The translations under genes were made by a program, and so were the position numbers. From VGJJ01 sp964480705 (GTDB lineage: Archaea; Iainarchaeota; Iainarchaeia; Iainarchaeales; VGJJ01), in contig CAYZPC010000011.1 of assembly GCA_964480705.1 (NCBI GenBank), positions 1 to 37,386 on the forward strand: a stretch of 37,386 nucleotides of DNA. Direction: 5' to 3'. Positions 29,536-37,372 of the stretch are shown piece by piece. Positions within the stretch are counted from its first letter, which is position 1; every line of letters begins with the position of its first letter. Under the pieces are notes generated by a model that saw nothing but the letters and a program-made list of their open reading frames with translations, was not told the DNA's origin and made no database searches.

Positions 29536-31530
29536 ATGACTACAGCCGTCCGGCTTGTGCTCGGATTACTTATCCTGCTATCTACTTTGCCGCTTTTTGC
29601 ACACGCAGCGGGCACGCAGAGCAACGCCTTCACGTGGTATAACATTCCCGATAATTCGTTAGAGATGCGTCTCCATGCGACACGGTGCATGACCACTGTT
29701 GGAAACCAAGATTTGAATGTCACCGTGTATGTTCGTCCGGGTTCAAGTGTCACCACTGGTGCCACTGTCACAGGAACCGTGTACAAACCCCAAGGCGGGA
29801 CGGACAATCTTTCATTCACTTCGCAAGGGGATGGAAATTATTCTCAATCATATAATTTTTCTCAAACCGGAACGTACAAACTAGCGTTGCGCGCGACACA
29901 GTTGAACTATGCCAGTGATGATGTGAACGAATATGTGTACGCGGAGAGTTTTGATTTTAGTGTGGTTTTTTCCAACAATCAATTTTCGGTGCAAGCAGGC
30001 AGCTCGGGCACGATTCAAAACTATGTTTCTAATTCCGACTCAAACGCAGTAACGGGCCTCACGGGAATTATTGACATTAATTATCCGAATGGAACCTCTT
30101 TCGTGAATGATGGAACCATCTCCGAAACGGGGAGTGGAAGCTATTACTACTCGTTCACCGCCCCCTCCACGGATGGAGTGTACACCGCGCAGAGTTTTTT
30201 CACGTGCGGACCCGTCACGGATACGAACGCGGGAGGGCGCTTCACTGTGTATGGGAGTGGAGGCGGCTCGGGTTCCGGTGGTTCGAGTGGTTCAGGTTCG
30301 AGTGGCGACTCAGGAAGTAGCGGCGGTGGCGGCGGGGGCGGTGGAGCAAGTTCCAGCGGCAAACCTTCGGGCATTCGTCCATTTGACGTGAATGTGTTGG
30401 ATGTACAATTCGACCCCACTACTTTTGGTATTGGTGATCATACCACTCCTCGGATTATTTTTGCCAACACAGGGAATAAGGGCAGTGCATTCTTGTTGAA
30501 AGTAGAAATTGGTCAAGCCACCAACACGTATTATTTTTTCACCGACCTCACGCCCTTTATTTTTGCTAAAGACACGGCCGAGTTTATTGTTCCCGAGGCC
30601 TTTTCTCCCTTGTACGGGGGAAGTCACACCGTGCGCGTGGATGTGTACACGCCCGATGGGAGTGTGTTATTAGATTCGTTTGCTAAAACCTTTCACGCCG
30701 ATGGGTTGCTGCGCTTTGATGTGGTTGCCACATGTTTAGAAGAGTCCGTGCGCAAAGGCACGCAAGCGAGCGCGCGGTTTAATCTCATCAATTTGGGGGA
30801 TTATTTCCAGGATATTCAATTTGCGTGGTGGGCAGACTCCCCGCGCGAAGAAAAGATTGGCTATGGCACATTCCCCCTTGCGTTATATCGCGAAGAATCC
30901 CGCTCCCTCGTGCGCTCGGTGACAATCCCGGAAGATGCGAGCGTGGGCCAATACACCTTCAAGGGAGAATTGAAAATTAATGGCTCTATCCTCGAGGGGC
31001 AATGCTCCTTCCTCGTGCAGGATGATGCGACCTATTTTGTGGATAAACTCTCCTATTCCCGCACGCGCTTGGATGAACTCACTCAACTCTCCGGTTTCAA
31101 AGGGTTGGCCAGCGATTCCGCGATTGTTTCTAAATTGAGTGAAGTGCGCGTCCTCATTGGTTTGTTTGAAGAGGCTATTTCCGAGAATGATTTTGACCAA
31201 TCCCAAAAATTGTATGATAAGATTGAGTTGTCCTTTGGAGAAATTTCCAAACTAATTCAGGATAAATCCTCCTTCCCCTGGGAAATTTTCCTGCTGGCAT
31301 TGCTCGCACTCCTTCTCGTGGTGGTAGTCATTCATTTCGCTCGAAAAGTAATGCACCACACCATTCACGTGCAGAAGCATTCTCCCTTATTTGGTCATGA
31401 GAAGCACCCCTTGCATGTTCGCGCAGCGCATCGCGTGTTAGGACTGCACCACGCATCAACACACCACTCAAGTCATGCGTCTGCGCACCATTCTAATTCT
31501 CATTCTTCACACTCTGGTAAAAAGAATTAG
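29536..31530 (+). CDS. Exported protein with Gly/Ser linker, membrane anchor and His-rich tail
   Basis: The product has 664 residues from the ATG at 29536; a longer frame upstream overlaps the previous gene and lacks support. Order: signal peptide (VRLVLGLLILLSTLPLFAHA), beta-rich repeats (GVYTAQSFFTCGP), a Gly/Ser linker at about residue 236-275, two or three further beta domains (FDVNVLDVQFDPTTFGIGDH, VRVDVYTPDGSVLLDS), a helical segment, one C-terminal membrane span (FLLALLALLLVVVVIHFA) and a cytoplasmic tail of about 60 residues with about 18 His. The layout recalls archaeal CARDB-like surface proteins. A His-rich inner tail is unusual and may bind metal. Confidence 0.8.
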   Translation: MTTAVRLVLGLLILLSTLPLFAHAAGTQSNAFTWYNIPDNSLEMRLHATRCMTTVGNQDLNVTVYVRPGSSVTTGATVTGTVYKPQGGTDNLSFTSQGDGNYSQSYNFSQTGTYKLALRATQLNYASDDVNEYVYAESFDFSVVFSNNQFSVQAGSSGTIQNYVSNSDSNAVTGLTGIIDINYPNGTSFVNDGTISETGSGSYYYSFTAPSTDGVYTAQSFFTCGPVTDTNAGGRFTVYGSGGGSGSGGSSGSGSSGDSGSSGGGGGGGGASSSGKPSGIRPFDVNVLDVQFDPTTFGIGDHTTPRIIFANTGNKGSAFLLKVEIGQATNTYYFFTDLTPFIFAKDTAEFIVPEAFSPLYGGSHTVRVDVYTPDGSVLLDSFAKTFHADGLLRFDVVATCLEESVRKGTQASARFNLINLGDYFQDIQFAWWADSPREEKIGYGTFPLALYREESRSLVRSVTIPEDASVGQYTFKGELKINGSILEGQCSFLVQDDATYFVDKLSYSRTRLDELTQLSGFKGLASDSAIVSKLSEVRVLIGLFEEAISENDFDQSQKLYDKIELSFGEISKLIQDKSSFPWEIFLLALLALLLVVVVIHFARKVMHHTIHVQKHSPLFGHEKHPLHVRAAHRVLGLHHASTHHSSHASAHHSNSHSSHSGKKN

Positions 31531-31548
31531 TGTTGAAAAACAGTCAAA

Positions 31549-32523
31549 TTATTTTTTGTTTTTTACTAAATGCAAATAATACTCTCTTCGCGCCCACCAC
31601 GTATTTGCGGCTCGTTTTACGTGCCACTTTCCTACTTTTGTTCCGCGCGGCGGAATACTATTCAAGTGTTTTCCCCCCAATATTTTTTGGGTGATAAATG
31701 CCTCGCTCGCGTTTGGATTTTTCGCGTTGAATGTATTTAGAATTTTCCGCGCGTGTTCCGGATTCACATTAATATCACACACAATCCAATCAATTTTTTG
31801 GGGGAGTTTGGGCGCGTCCTCGGCTTTTTTAGCAATATAAGTTACACGTTTATTTTTCTGCAATTTTTTATCTAGGATTGTTTTGTCAATCGCATACACA
31901 TGAACAGCGCCCTTTTCGAGGAGCGTTTCCGTCCATCCCCCGCTTCCGCATCCTAAGTCTGCAATCACTTTTCCCTTTGGATCTGCCCCTAGCGCGGAGA
32001 GTAAAAATCGGAGTTTTTTTCCGGAGCGTGTTACCGTTTCTTTTTCCGTAAATTTGCTATCTTGGTAGGGGAAAAAGTGTTCGTCTAATGAAAAGGGTTT
32101 TACTGAAACGTAGTATTTCTTTTTGAAAAAAATCACAAACCACATGTTGTGATTTTGCAGAGGGTTCATTTTCACGCCCATTTTTTCTAACGCAATTCCA
32201 TTTTTCACTTCAATATCTCTTCCCGAAAGGGTGGGGTGGTCTGCAGACCATGCTCGCAGGGCGTGCGTATCGTTTCCCATTTTTTGGGCGTGTTTCGCAA
32301 TGTATGCGCGCATTTTTTTGTCGTCCGTGAACGGTTTGACTTCCTGCGCGTGAATCAAAAAGGGGTGAATGAGTTCGTGTTCAAACGTTTTCATGTTTGC
32401 GCGCACGAGAAAATGGTGTTCTCCCACAAAGGTGGGTTTGAGTTTCTTTTTTTCTAAAAAAGCGTGTGTTTTTTTGGAAAAATAGCGGTTATACGCAACG
32501 AGCAGGAGTTTTTCACCGTGCAT
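31549..32523 (-). CDS. FtsJ/RlmM-like RNA 2'-O-methyltransferase
   Basis: The protein has 324 residues. The N-terminal half is a probable RNA-binding domain (THUMP-like; HELIHPFLIHAQEVKPF). The C-terminal half is an FtsJ Rossmann fold with the SAM motif VIADLGCGSGGWTETLLEKGA, the Asp of WIVCDINVNP, the Lys of AFITQKILGG and the Glu near RREYYLHLV, so a K-D-K-E tetrad is likely. Relatives (RlmM, RrmJ/FtsJ) methylate ribose 2'-O of rRNA. It follows the aminotransferase gene on the same strand by 23 nt and may be cotranscribed. The large N-terminal half speaks for the RlmM type. Confidence 0.82.
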   Translation of the reverse strand: MHGEKLLLVAYNRYFSKKTHAFLEKKKLKPTFVGEHHFLVRANMKTFEHELIHPFLIHAQEVKPFTDDKKMRAYIAKHAQKMGNDTHALRAWSADHPTLSGRDIEVKNGIALEKMGVKMNPLQNHNMWFVIFFKKKYYVSVKPFSLDEHFFPYQDSKFTEKETVTRSGKKLRFLLSALGADPKGKVIADLGCGSGGWTETLLEKGAVHVYAIDKTILDKKLQKNKRVTYIAKKAEDAPKLPQKIDWIVCDINVNPEHARKILNTFNAKNPNASEAFITQKILGGKHLNSIPPRGTKVGKWHVKRAANTWWARREYYLHLVKNKK

Positions 32524-32546
32524 ACTCTACTGGTGCGTGCGGGGAA

Positions 32547-33755
32547 TTAAAATCCCGCGTGTTTGAGTCGTTCAAACGCTTCCTTAATCTTGTCTTTTCC
32601 CGTCGCGTAACTGATACGCACAAACCCTTCGCCGTGCTTCCCAAACTCGTTTCCAGGCACCATAAGCACGCGGGCTTTTTTCAGCATCGCGTGAACGAAT
32701 TGAGAAGAATTTTGCTGGGTTGAAGTGATTCGCGGAAACACATAGAATGCTCCTTCGGGCTCTACTTCGACGTGTAATGAGGGCGTGTCTTTGAGCAATT
32801 TCAATGTGAGTTTCCTTCTCTCATCATACGATTTTTTCATCCGCTCAACGTTTGTTTTATTCATATCCAGCGCGGCCATGGCCCCGTACTGATTCGCGGT
32901 GCTCGCAGCGAGCGAAGTGTAAATGTGTATTTGGGACATTTTTTTCACCAATTCATGGTGTCCCGCCACATACCCTAAACGGAAACCGGGCATCGCATAG
33001 GATTTGGAGAACGAGTGAAACGTTAGTACATGATCGTGCAGTCCGTTGAGCGACGCCATGCTCACGTGTTTTCCTTTTCCGAAGCAGAATTTTTCATACG
33101 CTTCATCGGAAAAAATAATCAAATCATTTTCCACGGCGATGTCGGCAATTTCTTCTAAGACTTTTTTCTTCAGCACAGTTCCCGTGGGATTAGATGGTGT
33201 GTTGAGAATGATCGCGCGCGTTTTTTTGGTAATTTTTCCCTTCATTTCTTCCGGGTGGATTTGAAACCCGTCTTTATCGGAGAGTTTGTACGAAACCGGT
33301 TCTCCCGTCACTAAATCCACCATCGGCGTGTATGCGAGAAATGCAGGGTTTGGAACTAACACTTCTTCTCCCGCGTCTACCACCGTTAGCAAGCCCATTA
33401 GCAAGGCTTCGGTGCTTCCCGCGGTGACACAAATCTCATTCATCGGGTCGTCTAATGCAATGTGGTTTTCTTTTTTCAATTTTCGAGCGATTTTTTCCCT
33501 AAGTGCGGGAAGTCCAGGGATGCTAGCGTAGTGTGTTTTTCCCTCTTGGAGTGCACGCACGGTGGCATTTATCACGGGCTGCGGCGCATCAAAATCCGGT
33601 TCGCCGGGTCCAAGTGAAATAACGCTTTTGTCTTCTTTGGCGATGCGCATAATGTTTTCAAATTCGGAATGGGGAAGCTCTTGCACGCGTTCGGATAGAA
33701 TGTGTCCCCAGCGCGATTTGGAAATTCGCTTGGTTGGCGACAAAAAATGGTGCAT
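32547..33755 (-). CDS. Class I/II PLP-dependent aminotransferase
   Basis: The product has 402 residues from the ATG at 33755, chosen because GAGGGA lies about 10 nt before it and the start follows the synthetase gene directly. The fold-type I marks are all visible: SLGPGEPDFD at the N-terminus, AGSTEALLMGL, NTPSNPTGTVL, the Asp of IIFSDEAYEKF, the PLP-Lys in SFSKSYAMPGFRLGYVAG, and PEGAFYVFP near the end. This is the aspartate/aromatic aminotransferase family; the amino acid is not determined. With the acyl-CoA synthetase beta subunit upstream it may take part in amino-acid use: transamination to a keto acid, then ATP formation from the acyl-CoA. Confidence 0.9.
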   Translation of the reverse strand: MHHFLSPTKRISKSRWGHILSERVQELPHSEFENIMRIAKEDKSVISLGPGEPDFDAPQPVINATVRALQEGKTHYASIPGLPALREKIARKLKKENHIALDDPMNEICVTAGSTEALLMGLLTVVDAGEEVLVPNPAFLAYTPMVDLVTGEPVSYKLSDKDGFQIHPEEMKGKITKKTRAIILNTPSNPTGTVLKKKVLEEIADIAVENDLIIFSDEAYEKFCFGKGKHVSMASLNGLHDHVLTFHSFSKSYAMPGFRLGYVAGHHELVKKMSQIHIYTSLAASTANQYGAMAALDMNKTNVERMKKSYDERRKLTLKLLKDTPSLHVEVEPEGAFYVFPRITSTQQNSSQFVHAMLKKARVLMVPGNEFGKHGEGFVRISYATGKDKIKEAFERLKHAGF

Positions 33756-33756
33756 G

Positions 33757-34413
33757 TTATTTTCCCTCAATGATGCGCACATCCACCGCTTGCACATTTG
33801 TTTGCGTGGCGATGACCGGGTTCAAATCCAATTCGCGTATTTTTCGCGTGCTCATGAGTTTGGATACTCCCTGCAAGATTTTTTTCAAATCATTCATGTT
33901 GATGCTTTTTTGTCCGCGCGTTCCTGCGAGGATGGGATAAATTTTGAGTTCGTGAATCATTTCATCCATGTCTGCGTTGGATAATGGCGCCACTCTCACG
34001 CTGGAATCCTTGAATACTTCCGTGTACACGCCCCCCATTCCAACTAAAACAGTGGGTCCAAACTGCGGGTCCATTTTTCCTCCCACAATGATTTCAATTC
34101 CTTTCTGCATGGGTTGCACGACCACATATTCGCAATTGGGGATTTTTTTCATGTGCATAAACGCAGCATACGCTTCCGCGTCATTTTGCACATTCAACTT
34201 TACTCCCCCCACATCTGTTTTGTGAATGAGTTTTTTTCCCACCGCTTTCATGGCCCATGGGAAAGGGATTTTTTTGGCAATTGTTTGAATGTCGGTGTTT
34301 TTTTTAGCAGCACGTGTTTCAATGGTTGGCACTCCTGCTTGTTGAATTATTTTTTGGGCGCGTATAAAATCCATTGTTTGAGCGGGTTTGCTTTTACCAT
34401 TTGATTGTTTCAT
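33757..34413 (-). CDS. ADP-forming acyl-CoA synthetase, beta (ATP-grasp) subunit
   Basis: The product has 218 residues from the ATG at 34413, with GAAGGA 6 nt upstream. Marks of the ATP-grasp subunit of acetate-CoA ligase (ADP-forming) are visible: PFPWAMKAVGKKLIHKTDVGGVKL, CEYVVVQPMQKGIEIIVGGKMDP, GPTVLVGMGGVYTEVF and RELDLNPVIA. In archaea this subunit pairs with a separate CoA-binding alpha subunit and makes ATP from acyl-CoA, ADP and phosphate at the end of amino-acid or sugar fermentation. No alpha subunit is in this window. One base separates its stop codon from the aminotransferase start. Confidence 0.85.
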   Translation of the reverse strand: MKQSNGKSKPAQTMDFIRAQKIIQQAGVPTIETRAAKKNTDIQTIAKKIPFPWAMKAVGKKLIHKTDVGGVKLNVQNDAEAYAAFMHMKKIPNCEYVVVQPMQKGIEIIVGGKMDPQFGPTVLVGMGGVYTEVFKDSSVRVAPLSNADMDEMIHELKIYPILAGTRGQKSINMNDLKKILQGVSKLMSTRKIRELDLNPVIATQTNVQAVDVRIIEGK

Positions 34414-34437
34414 GCGCATTCCTTCTTTTTTGATTTA

Positions 34438-34977
34438 TTAATGGTTTCTCCTTGCTGGTGGACGATTTTTTCGAGTATTTTGAATCACTTTTGCACGCGT
34501 CTGTTTCCACGCGTCATTGAATGTGTATCCCTCATTTTGTTTTCGTCCTCGTTTTTCCCATTGTCTTATTCTTGATCTCGATGCCTCTCGTGTGAGATAC
34601 AGTAGGTGTTTTGGAAATAGCTTAGCAAAATGTTTTTCGAGGAGCAGGTCCAAATGGTCTCCTATTCCTTTTGTTTGGAAAATGGGTTCGTGCATGGTGG
34701 GGTGATAGAAGTTCATGTTGGCTTGTTTGAACATATTCATCTCCACATTCGCCGATCCCACGGGGTGGCCGTCTTTGAAATGGTAAGTTTGGATAATTTT
34801 TCGTATTTCGGGAGAAGATATGAGGAATATTCCTCGCGCGTGCATGCCTTTAGTGTAGGTTCCAATAACCATGTTGTAGGAGTGAATGTCCAGCATCGGG
34901 GGCCTTTCCCCTGTTTTGGGGGCAGGACGATTCTCGGGTTTAGGTATGACGAGTATACCTCGCGTGGCGGGGGGCAT
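34438..34977 (-). CDS. Putative GNAT-like protein
   Basis: The protein has 179 residues. The segment PIFQTKGIGDHLDLLLEKHFA fits the acetyl-CoA loop (QxxGxG), and HLLYLTREASRSRIRQWEKRGR fits the strand and helix that follow in GNAT enzymes, but the rest is not convincing, so the assignment is tentative. A TATA box lies 25 nt before the ATG at 34977, so this is probably a leaderless start. The residues RGILVIPKPENR near the N-terminus are echoed by RGIFLISSPEIR at about residue 48, a small internal duplication also visible in the DNA. Its stop is 24 nt before the synthetase start. Confidence 0.5.
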   Translation of the reverse strand: MPPATRGILVIPKPENRPAPKTGERPPMLDIHSYNMVIGTYTKGMHARGIFLISSPEIRKIIQTYHFKDGHPVGSANVEMNMFKQANMNFYHPTMHEPIFQTKGIGDHLDLLLEKHFAKLFPKHLLYLTREASRSRIRQWEKRGRKQNEGYTFNDAWKQTRAKVIQNTRKNRPPARRNH

Positions 34978-34998
34978 TCATACTTATCCAAATTCCCC

Positions 34999-35006
34999 TT
35001 TATAGG
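34999..35006 (-). promoter_or_regulatory. TATA box of the GNAT-like gene
   Basis: Read on the minus strand this is CCTATAAA, centred about 25 nt before the ATG at 34977. It heads a likely operon with the synthetase, aminotransferase and FtsJ genes. Confidence 0.5.
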
Positions 35007-35041
35007 CTTATTTTAGCCTTTTGGCGTGTTTTTTGGGCTTC

Positions 35042-35051
35042 TTTTTATAAA
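35042..35051 (+). promoter_or_regulatory. TATA box of the beta-CASP ribonuclease gene
   Basis: CTTTTTATAAAG is the best TATA in the region. Transcription from it would begin near 35073 and give a leader of about 120 nt before the ATG at 35194, long for this window. Confidence 0.4.
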
Positions 35052-35193
35052 GAAAGTGTTGCAGTATTGGGTATACGATAGCATTTGAATAGGTTTTTCG
35101 TTCCGTTTTGACCCGGTCGGGGTCCGTATTAATTGGGTGCACGCCTGTGCCCGGGACGCTGCGAAAAAGCAACAATGCAGGATTGTGAAAAAC

Positions 35194-36468
35194 ATGAGTA
35201 ACTATACGTTATCCGTCCACGGGGCGGGTAAAGAAATTGGTCGTTCGAGCTTTGTCTTGAACGCTGAAAACGAGCACATTTTGATGGATTATGGTGTAAA
35301 GTTTACACCCGAAGAAACGGCGTACCCGGTTCCCATTGATGTGAAATTAGACGCGGCTATTTTGTCGCACGCACACTTTGACCATTCGGGTTTCGTGCCC
35401 CATTTGTATGTGAATAACCCCACGCGCTTGTTCACGACGAAACCCACGCTCGAATTAAGTCGAATGTTGTGGGATGATTCCTTGAAAATCGCTGCACAAG
35501 AAGGAGAAACACCCGCGTACAGTAAAGCGCACATTGCAGCGGCTGAAACAAATGCGGTTGGAATGAATTTCCGTAAGCCGGTTGACATTACTCCAAACGC
35601 ACGATTGGAATTTTTTGATGCCGGACACATTTTAGGCAGTGCCATGTGTAAAGTCGACATCAAAGACAAAACATTTGTGTATTCGGGAGACTTCATGGTT
35701 TCCCCCATGCGCTTGCACAATGGTGCCGATATCAAGAGCATTGGTAAAGTGGATTATTTGCTGATGGAATCCACCTATGGTAATCGTGTCCACCCGGATC
35801 GTGAAAAAACCATTCAACAGTTCATGGCTAAGATTCGCGAGACGCTTGACCGAGGCGGTCATTGTATTATTGCTGCATTTGCCGTTGGAAGAAGTCAGGA
35901 GATTTTGGACATTTTGTTTGAGTACGGTGTCGACGCCCCTGTTTTCGTGGATGGAATGTCCCGCAAAGCCACGGAAATTTACCACAAGTATCCGCAATAC
36001 AATTCCAAACCCAAGGTTGTTCAGCGAATGTTGGAGCAATTGAACTTTGTGTTGCATCCTGGAATTCGAAAGCAAACTTTGAAGCAGCCGAGTGTCATTG
36101 TGACTACGGCTGGAATGCTGGAAGGCGGTCCCATCATGTGGTATTTGGACAAGTTGCACGCGGATGAGCGAAACTCATTGCTCATTACGGGTTACCAAGT
36201 TCAAGGAACCAAAGGACGAACCCTTTTGGAAACCGGAAAAATTGAATTAGACAATGGTACAGTGGAACCCAAGCTCGAAATTCAGCGCTTTGATTTTTCC
36301 GCCCATTCTGGAAAAGATGATTTGATGAAGACCATCAAGACGCTTTCGCCCGAACACTTGGTGTTGATTCACGGTGATGTAAAAATCAGCGGTGACTTCA
36401 CTTCGGAGTTGAAAGAGCAAGGCTTTAATGTGAGTAACCCCGGCGTGGGAGAGACGTTAAAGCTCTAA
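35194..36468 (+). CDS. Beta-CASP metallo-beta-lactamase ribonuclease, aCPSF2-like
   Basis: The product has 424 residues from the ATG at 35194; a longer frame starts at 35137 but the conserved fold begins at YTLSVHGAGKEIGRSSFV. Visible metal and CASP motifs: SHAHFDHSG (HxHxDH), FDAGHILGSAM, VYSGDF, LLMESTYGNR, IIAAFAVGRSQE (motif A/B), VIVTTAGMLEGGP, FDFSAHSGKDDL and VLIHGD. No KH domains precede the fold, so it is the aCPSF2 type and not aCPSF1. Archaeal members cleave RNA as endonuclease or degrade it from the 5' end. It is followed by NMD3 after 29 nt and may be in the same transcript. Confidence 0.9.
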   Translation: MSNYTLSVHGAGKEIGRSSFVLNAENEHILMDYGVKFTPEETAYPVPIDVKLDAAILSHAHFDHSGFVPHLYVNNPTRLFTTKPTLELSRMLWDDSLKIAAQEGETPAYSKAHIAAAETNAVGMNFRKPVDITPNARLEFFDAGHILGSAMCKVDIKDKTFVYSGDFMVSPMRLHNGADIKSIGKVDYLLMESTYGNRVHPDREKTIQQFMAKIRETLDRGGHCIIAAFAVGRSQEILDILFEYGVDAPVFVDGMSRKATEIYHKYPQYNSKPKVVQRMLEQLNFVLHPGIRKQTLKQPSVIVTTAGMLEGGPIMWYLDKLHADERNSLLITGYQVQGTKGRTLLETGKIELDNGTVEPKLEIQRFDFSAHSGKDDLMKTIKTLSPEHLVLIHGDVKISGDFTSELKEQGFNVSNPGVGETLKL

Positions 36469-36497
36469 TCGGGCTTTTGAGAGTTGGGGTGAGTGGG

Positions 36498-37226
36498 ATG
36501 GCTTCTGCATACTCTCACGCTCCCTGCCCTAAATGCGGAACCGCAGAGGGAAAATTTATTGGGATGTTTTGCACGCCCTGCTATTTGAAAGACCATCCTT
36601 CGTTGGTTAAACTTCCAGCGAAAATGGAATTTGAAAAATGCAAGCGCTGCGGAAAAATCCGTTTGAATGGACGCTGGGCGGAATGGTCCGACGAAGCGGT
36701 GCACAAGTGGATTCAAGAGCGCGTGAATGTGAAAGCGCTTCAATCTCCCACATTTGAATTAGAATTAACTCCCCATCCTAAAGAGGAAAAGGAATTTCAC
36801 ATTCGCGTTCATGTCACGGGAGAAGTGGATGATTCTCCCGTTGATTTAGTGCTGCATTCTACTTTATTCGTTCGTTCGAATATTTGCAATGATGACATGC
36901 TCATTACGTCTGATTATTATGAGGGCATTGTTCAGGTTCGTTTTTCCGAGAAAACGCCTGAGAAGGTTCGTTTGATTCAGGATGAAATTGTCGCCGCACT
37001 CACTCCGCTTCAGAAACTAGATTCGAAAGCCGTAGTAGTGAACTGGGTCGGGCAGGATTTTGGTTTAGACGCGTGGATTGTTTCTAAGAAAGCTGCCAAA
37101 GCCGCTGCGGTGGCCATTTCGCGCCTGCACCACGGAACCATGTCTGTCTCTGGAAAATTAATTGGGTTGGATGTGCACACGAGCAAGACAAAAAATAGAT
37201 TGACTTTTTTGGTGCGCATTCCGTGA
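36498..37226 (+). CDS. nmd3: NMD3-like ribosome-associated zinc protein
   Basis: The product has 242 residues from the ATG at 36498, chosen because GGGGTGAG lies just upstream; a TTG frame starts at 36477. The N-terminus carries two treble-clef-like zinc sites: CPKCGTAEGKFIGMFCTPCY and CKRCGKIRLNGRW, both characteristic of archaeal and eukaryotic NMD3. The rest (FHIRVHVTGEVDD, DYYEGIVQVRF, VVVNWVGQDFGLDAWIVSKKAA) fits the eIF5A/OB-type and NMD3 core domains. In eukaryotes NMD3 helps export and finish the 60S subunit; in archaea it presumably assists large-subunit maturation. Confidence 0.88.
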   Translation: MASAYSHAPCPKCGTAEGKFIGMFCTPCYLKDHPSLVKLPAKMEFEKCKRCGKIRLNGRWAEWSDEAVHKWIQERVNVKALQSPTFELELTPHPKEEKEFHIRVHVTGEVDDSPVDLVLHSTLFVRSNICNDDMLITSDYYEGIVQVRFSEKTPEKVRLIQDEIVAALTPLQKLDSKAVVVNWVGQDFGLDAWIVSKKAAKAAAVAISRLHHGTMSVSGKLIGLDVHTSKTKNRLTFLVRIP

Positions 37227-37251
37227 TGAAATTGTAAATTAAAATAAATTA

Positions 37252-37258
37252 TTTTTTT
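37252..37258 (+). terminator. T-run terminator after NMD3
   Basis: Seven T follow the NMD3 stop by about 25 nt in an AT-rich stretch, consistent with an archaeal terminator for the ribonuclease-NMD3 transcript. Confidence 0.35.
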
Positions 37259-37271
37259 AGTTTCTAATTAT

Positions 37272-37372
37272 TTACGATTCGTTTCCTTTGAATGTATCAG
37301 TCGGCCTTTTTTGCTTCGCAAAAAACCCCGGGGAAATAAAATTAGGATTCATTTCCTTTCAACGTCTCAATC
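37272..37372. repeat. Duplicated gene tail, two 31-bp copies 70 bp apart
   Basis: Copies at 37272-37302 and 37342-37372 are identical in 25 of 31 bases. On the minus strand both end in KGNES and a TAA stop. Three of the six differences are synonymous in that frame (ACG/ACA, AAT/AAC, TCC/TCG). Confidence 0.5.
37307..37325. other. Hairpin between a gene end and its degenerate repeat
   Basis: TTTTTTGC-TTC-GCAAAAAA forms an 8-bp stem with a 3-nt loop, directly followed by CCCCGGGG. Because it has T-runs on both arms, it could act as terminator in either direction for the convergent genes. It lies between the two copies of the repeat at 37272-37372. Confidence 0.35.

Noticed and set aside
30107..30419. 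Open frames on both strands across the Gly/Ser linker, one Pro/Leu-rich on the minus strand
   Set aside because: GC-rich repetitive codons create open frames in all directions; the plus-strand surface protein explains the sequence.
34822..34835. Perfect 14-bp palindrome GAGGAATATTCCTC
   Set aside because: It lies inside the GNAT-like gene, encodes part of the RGIFL segment, and is probably due to codon choice and the internal repeat.
35289..36159. Minus-strand open frames inside the beta-CASP gene
   Set aside because: The plus-strand protein has every family motif; the opposite frames show no homology.
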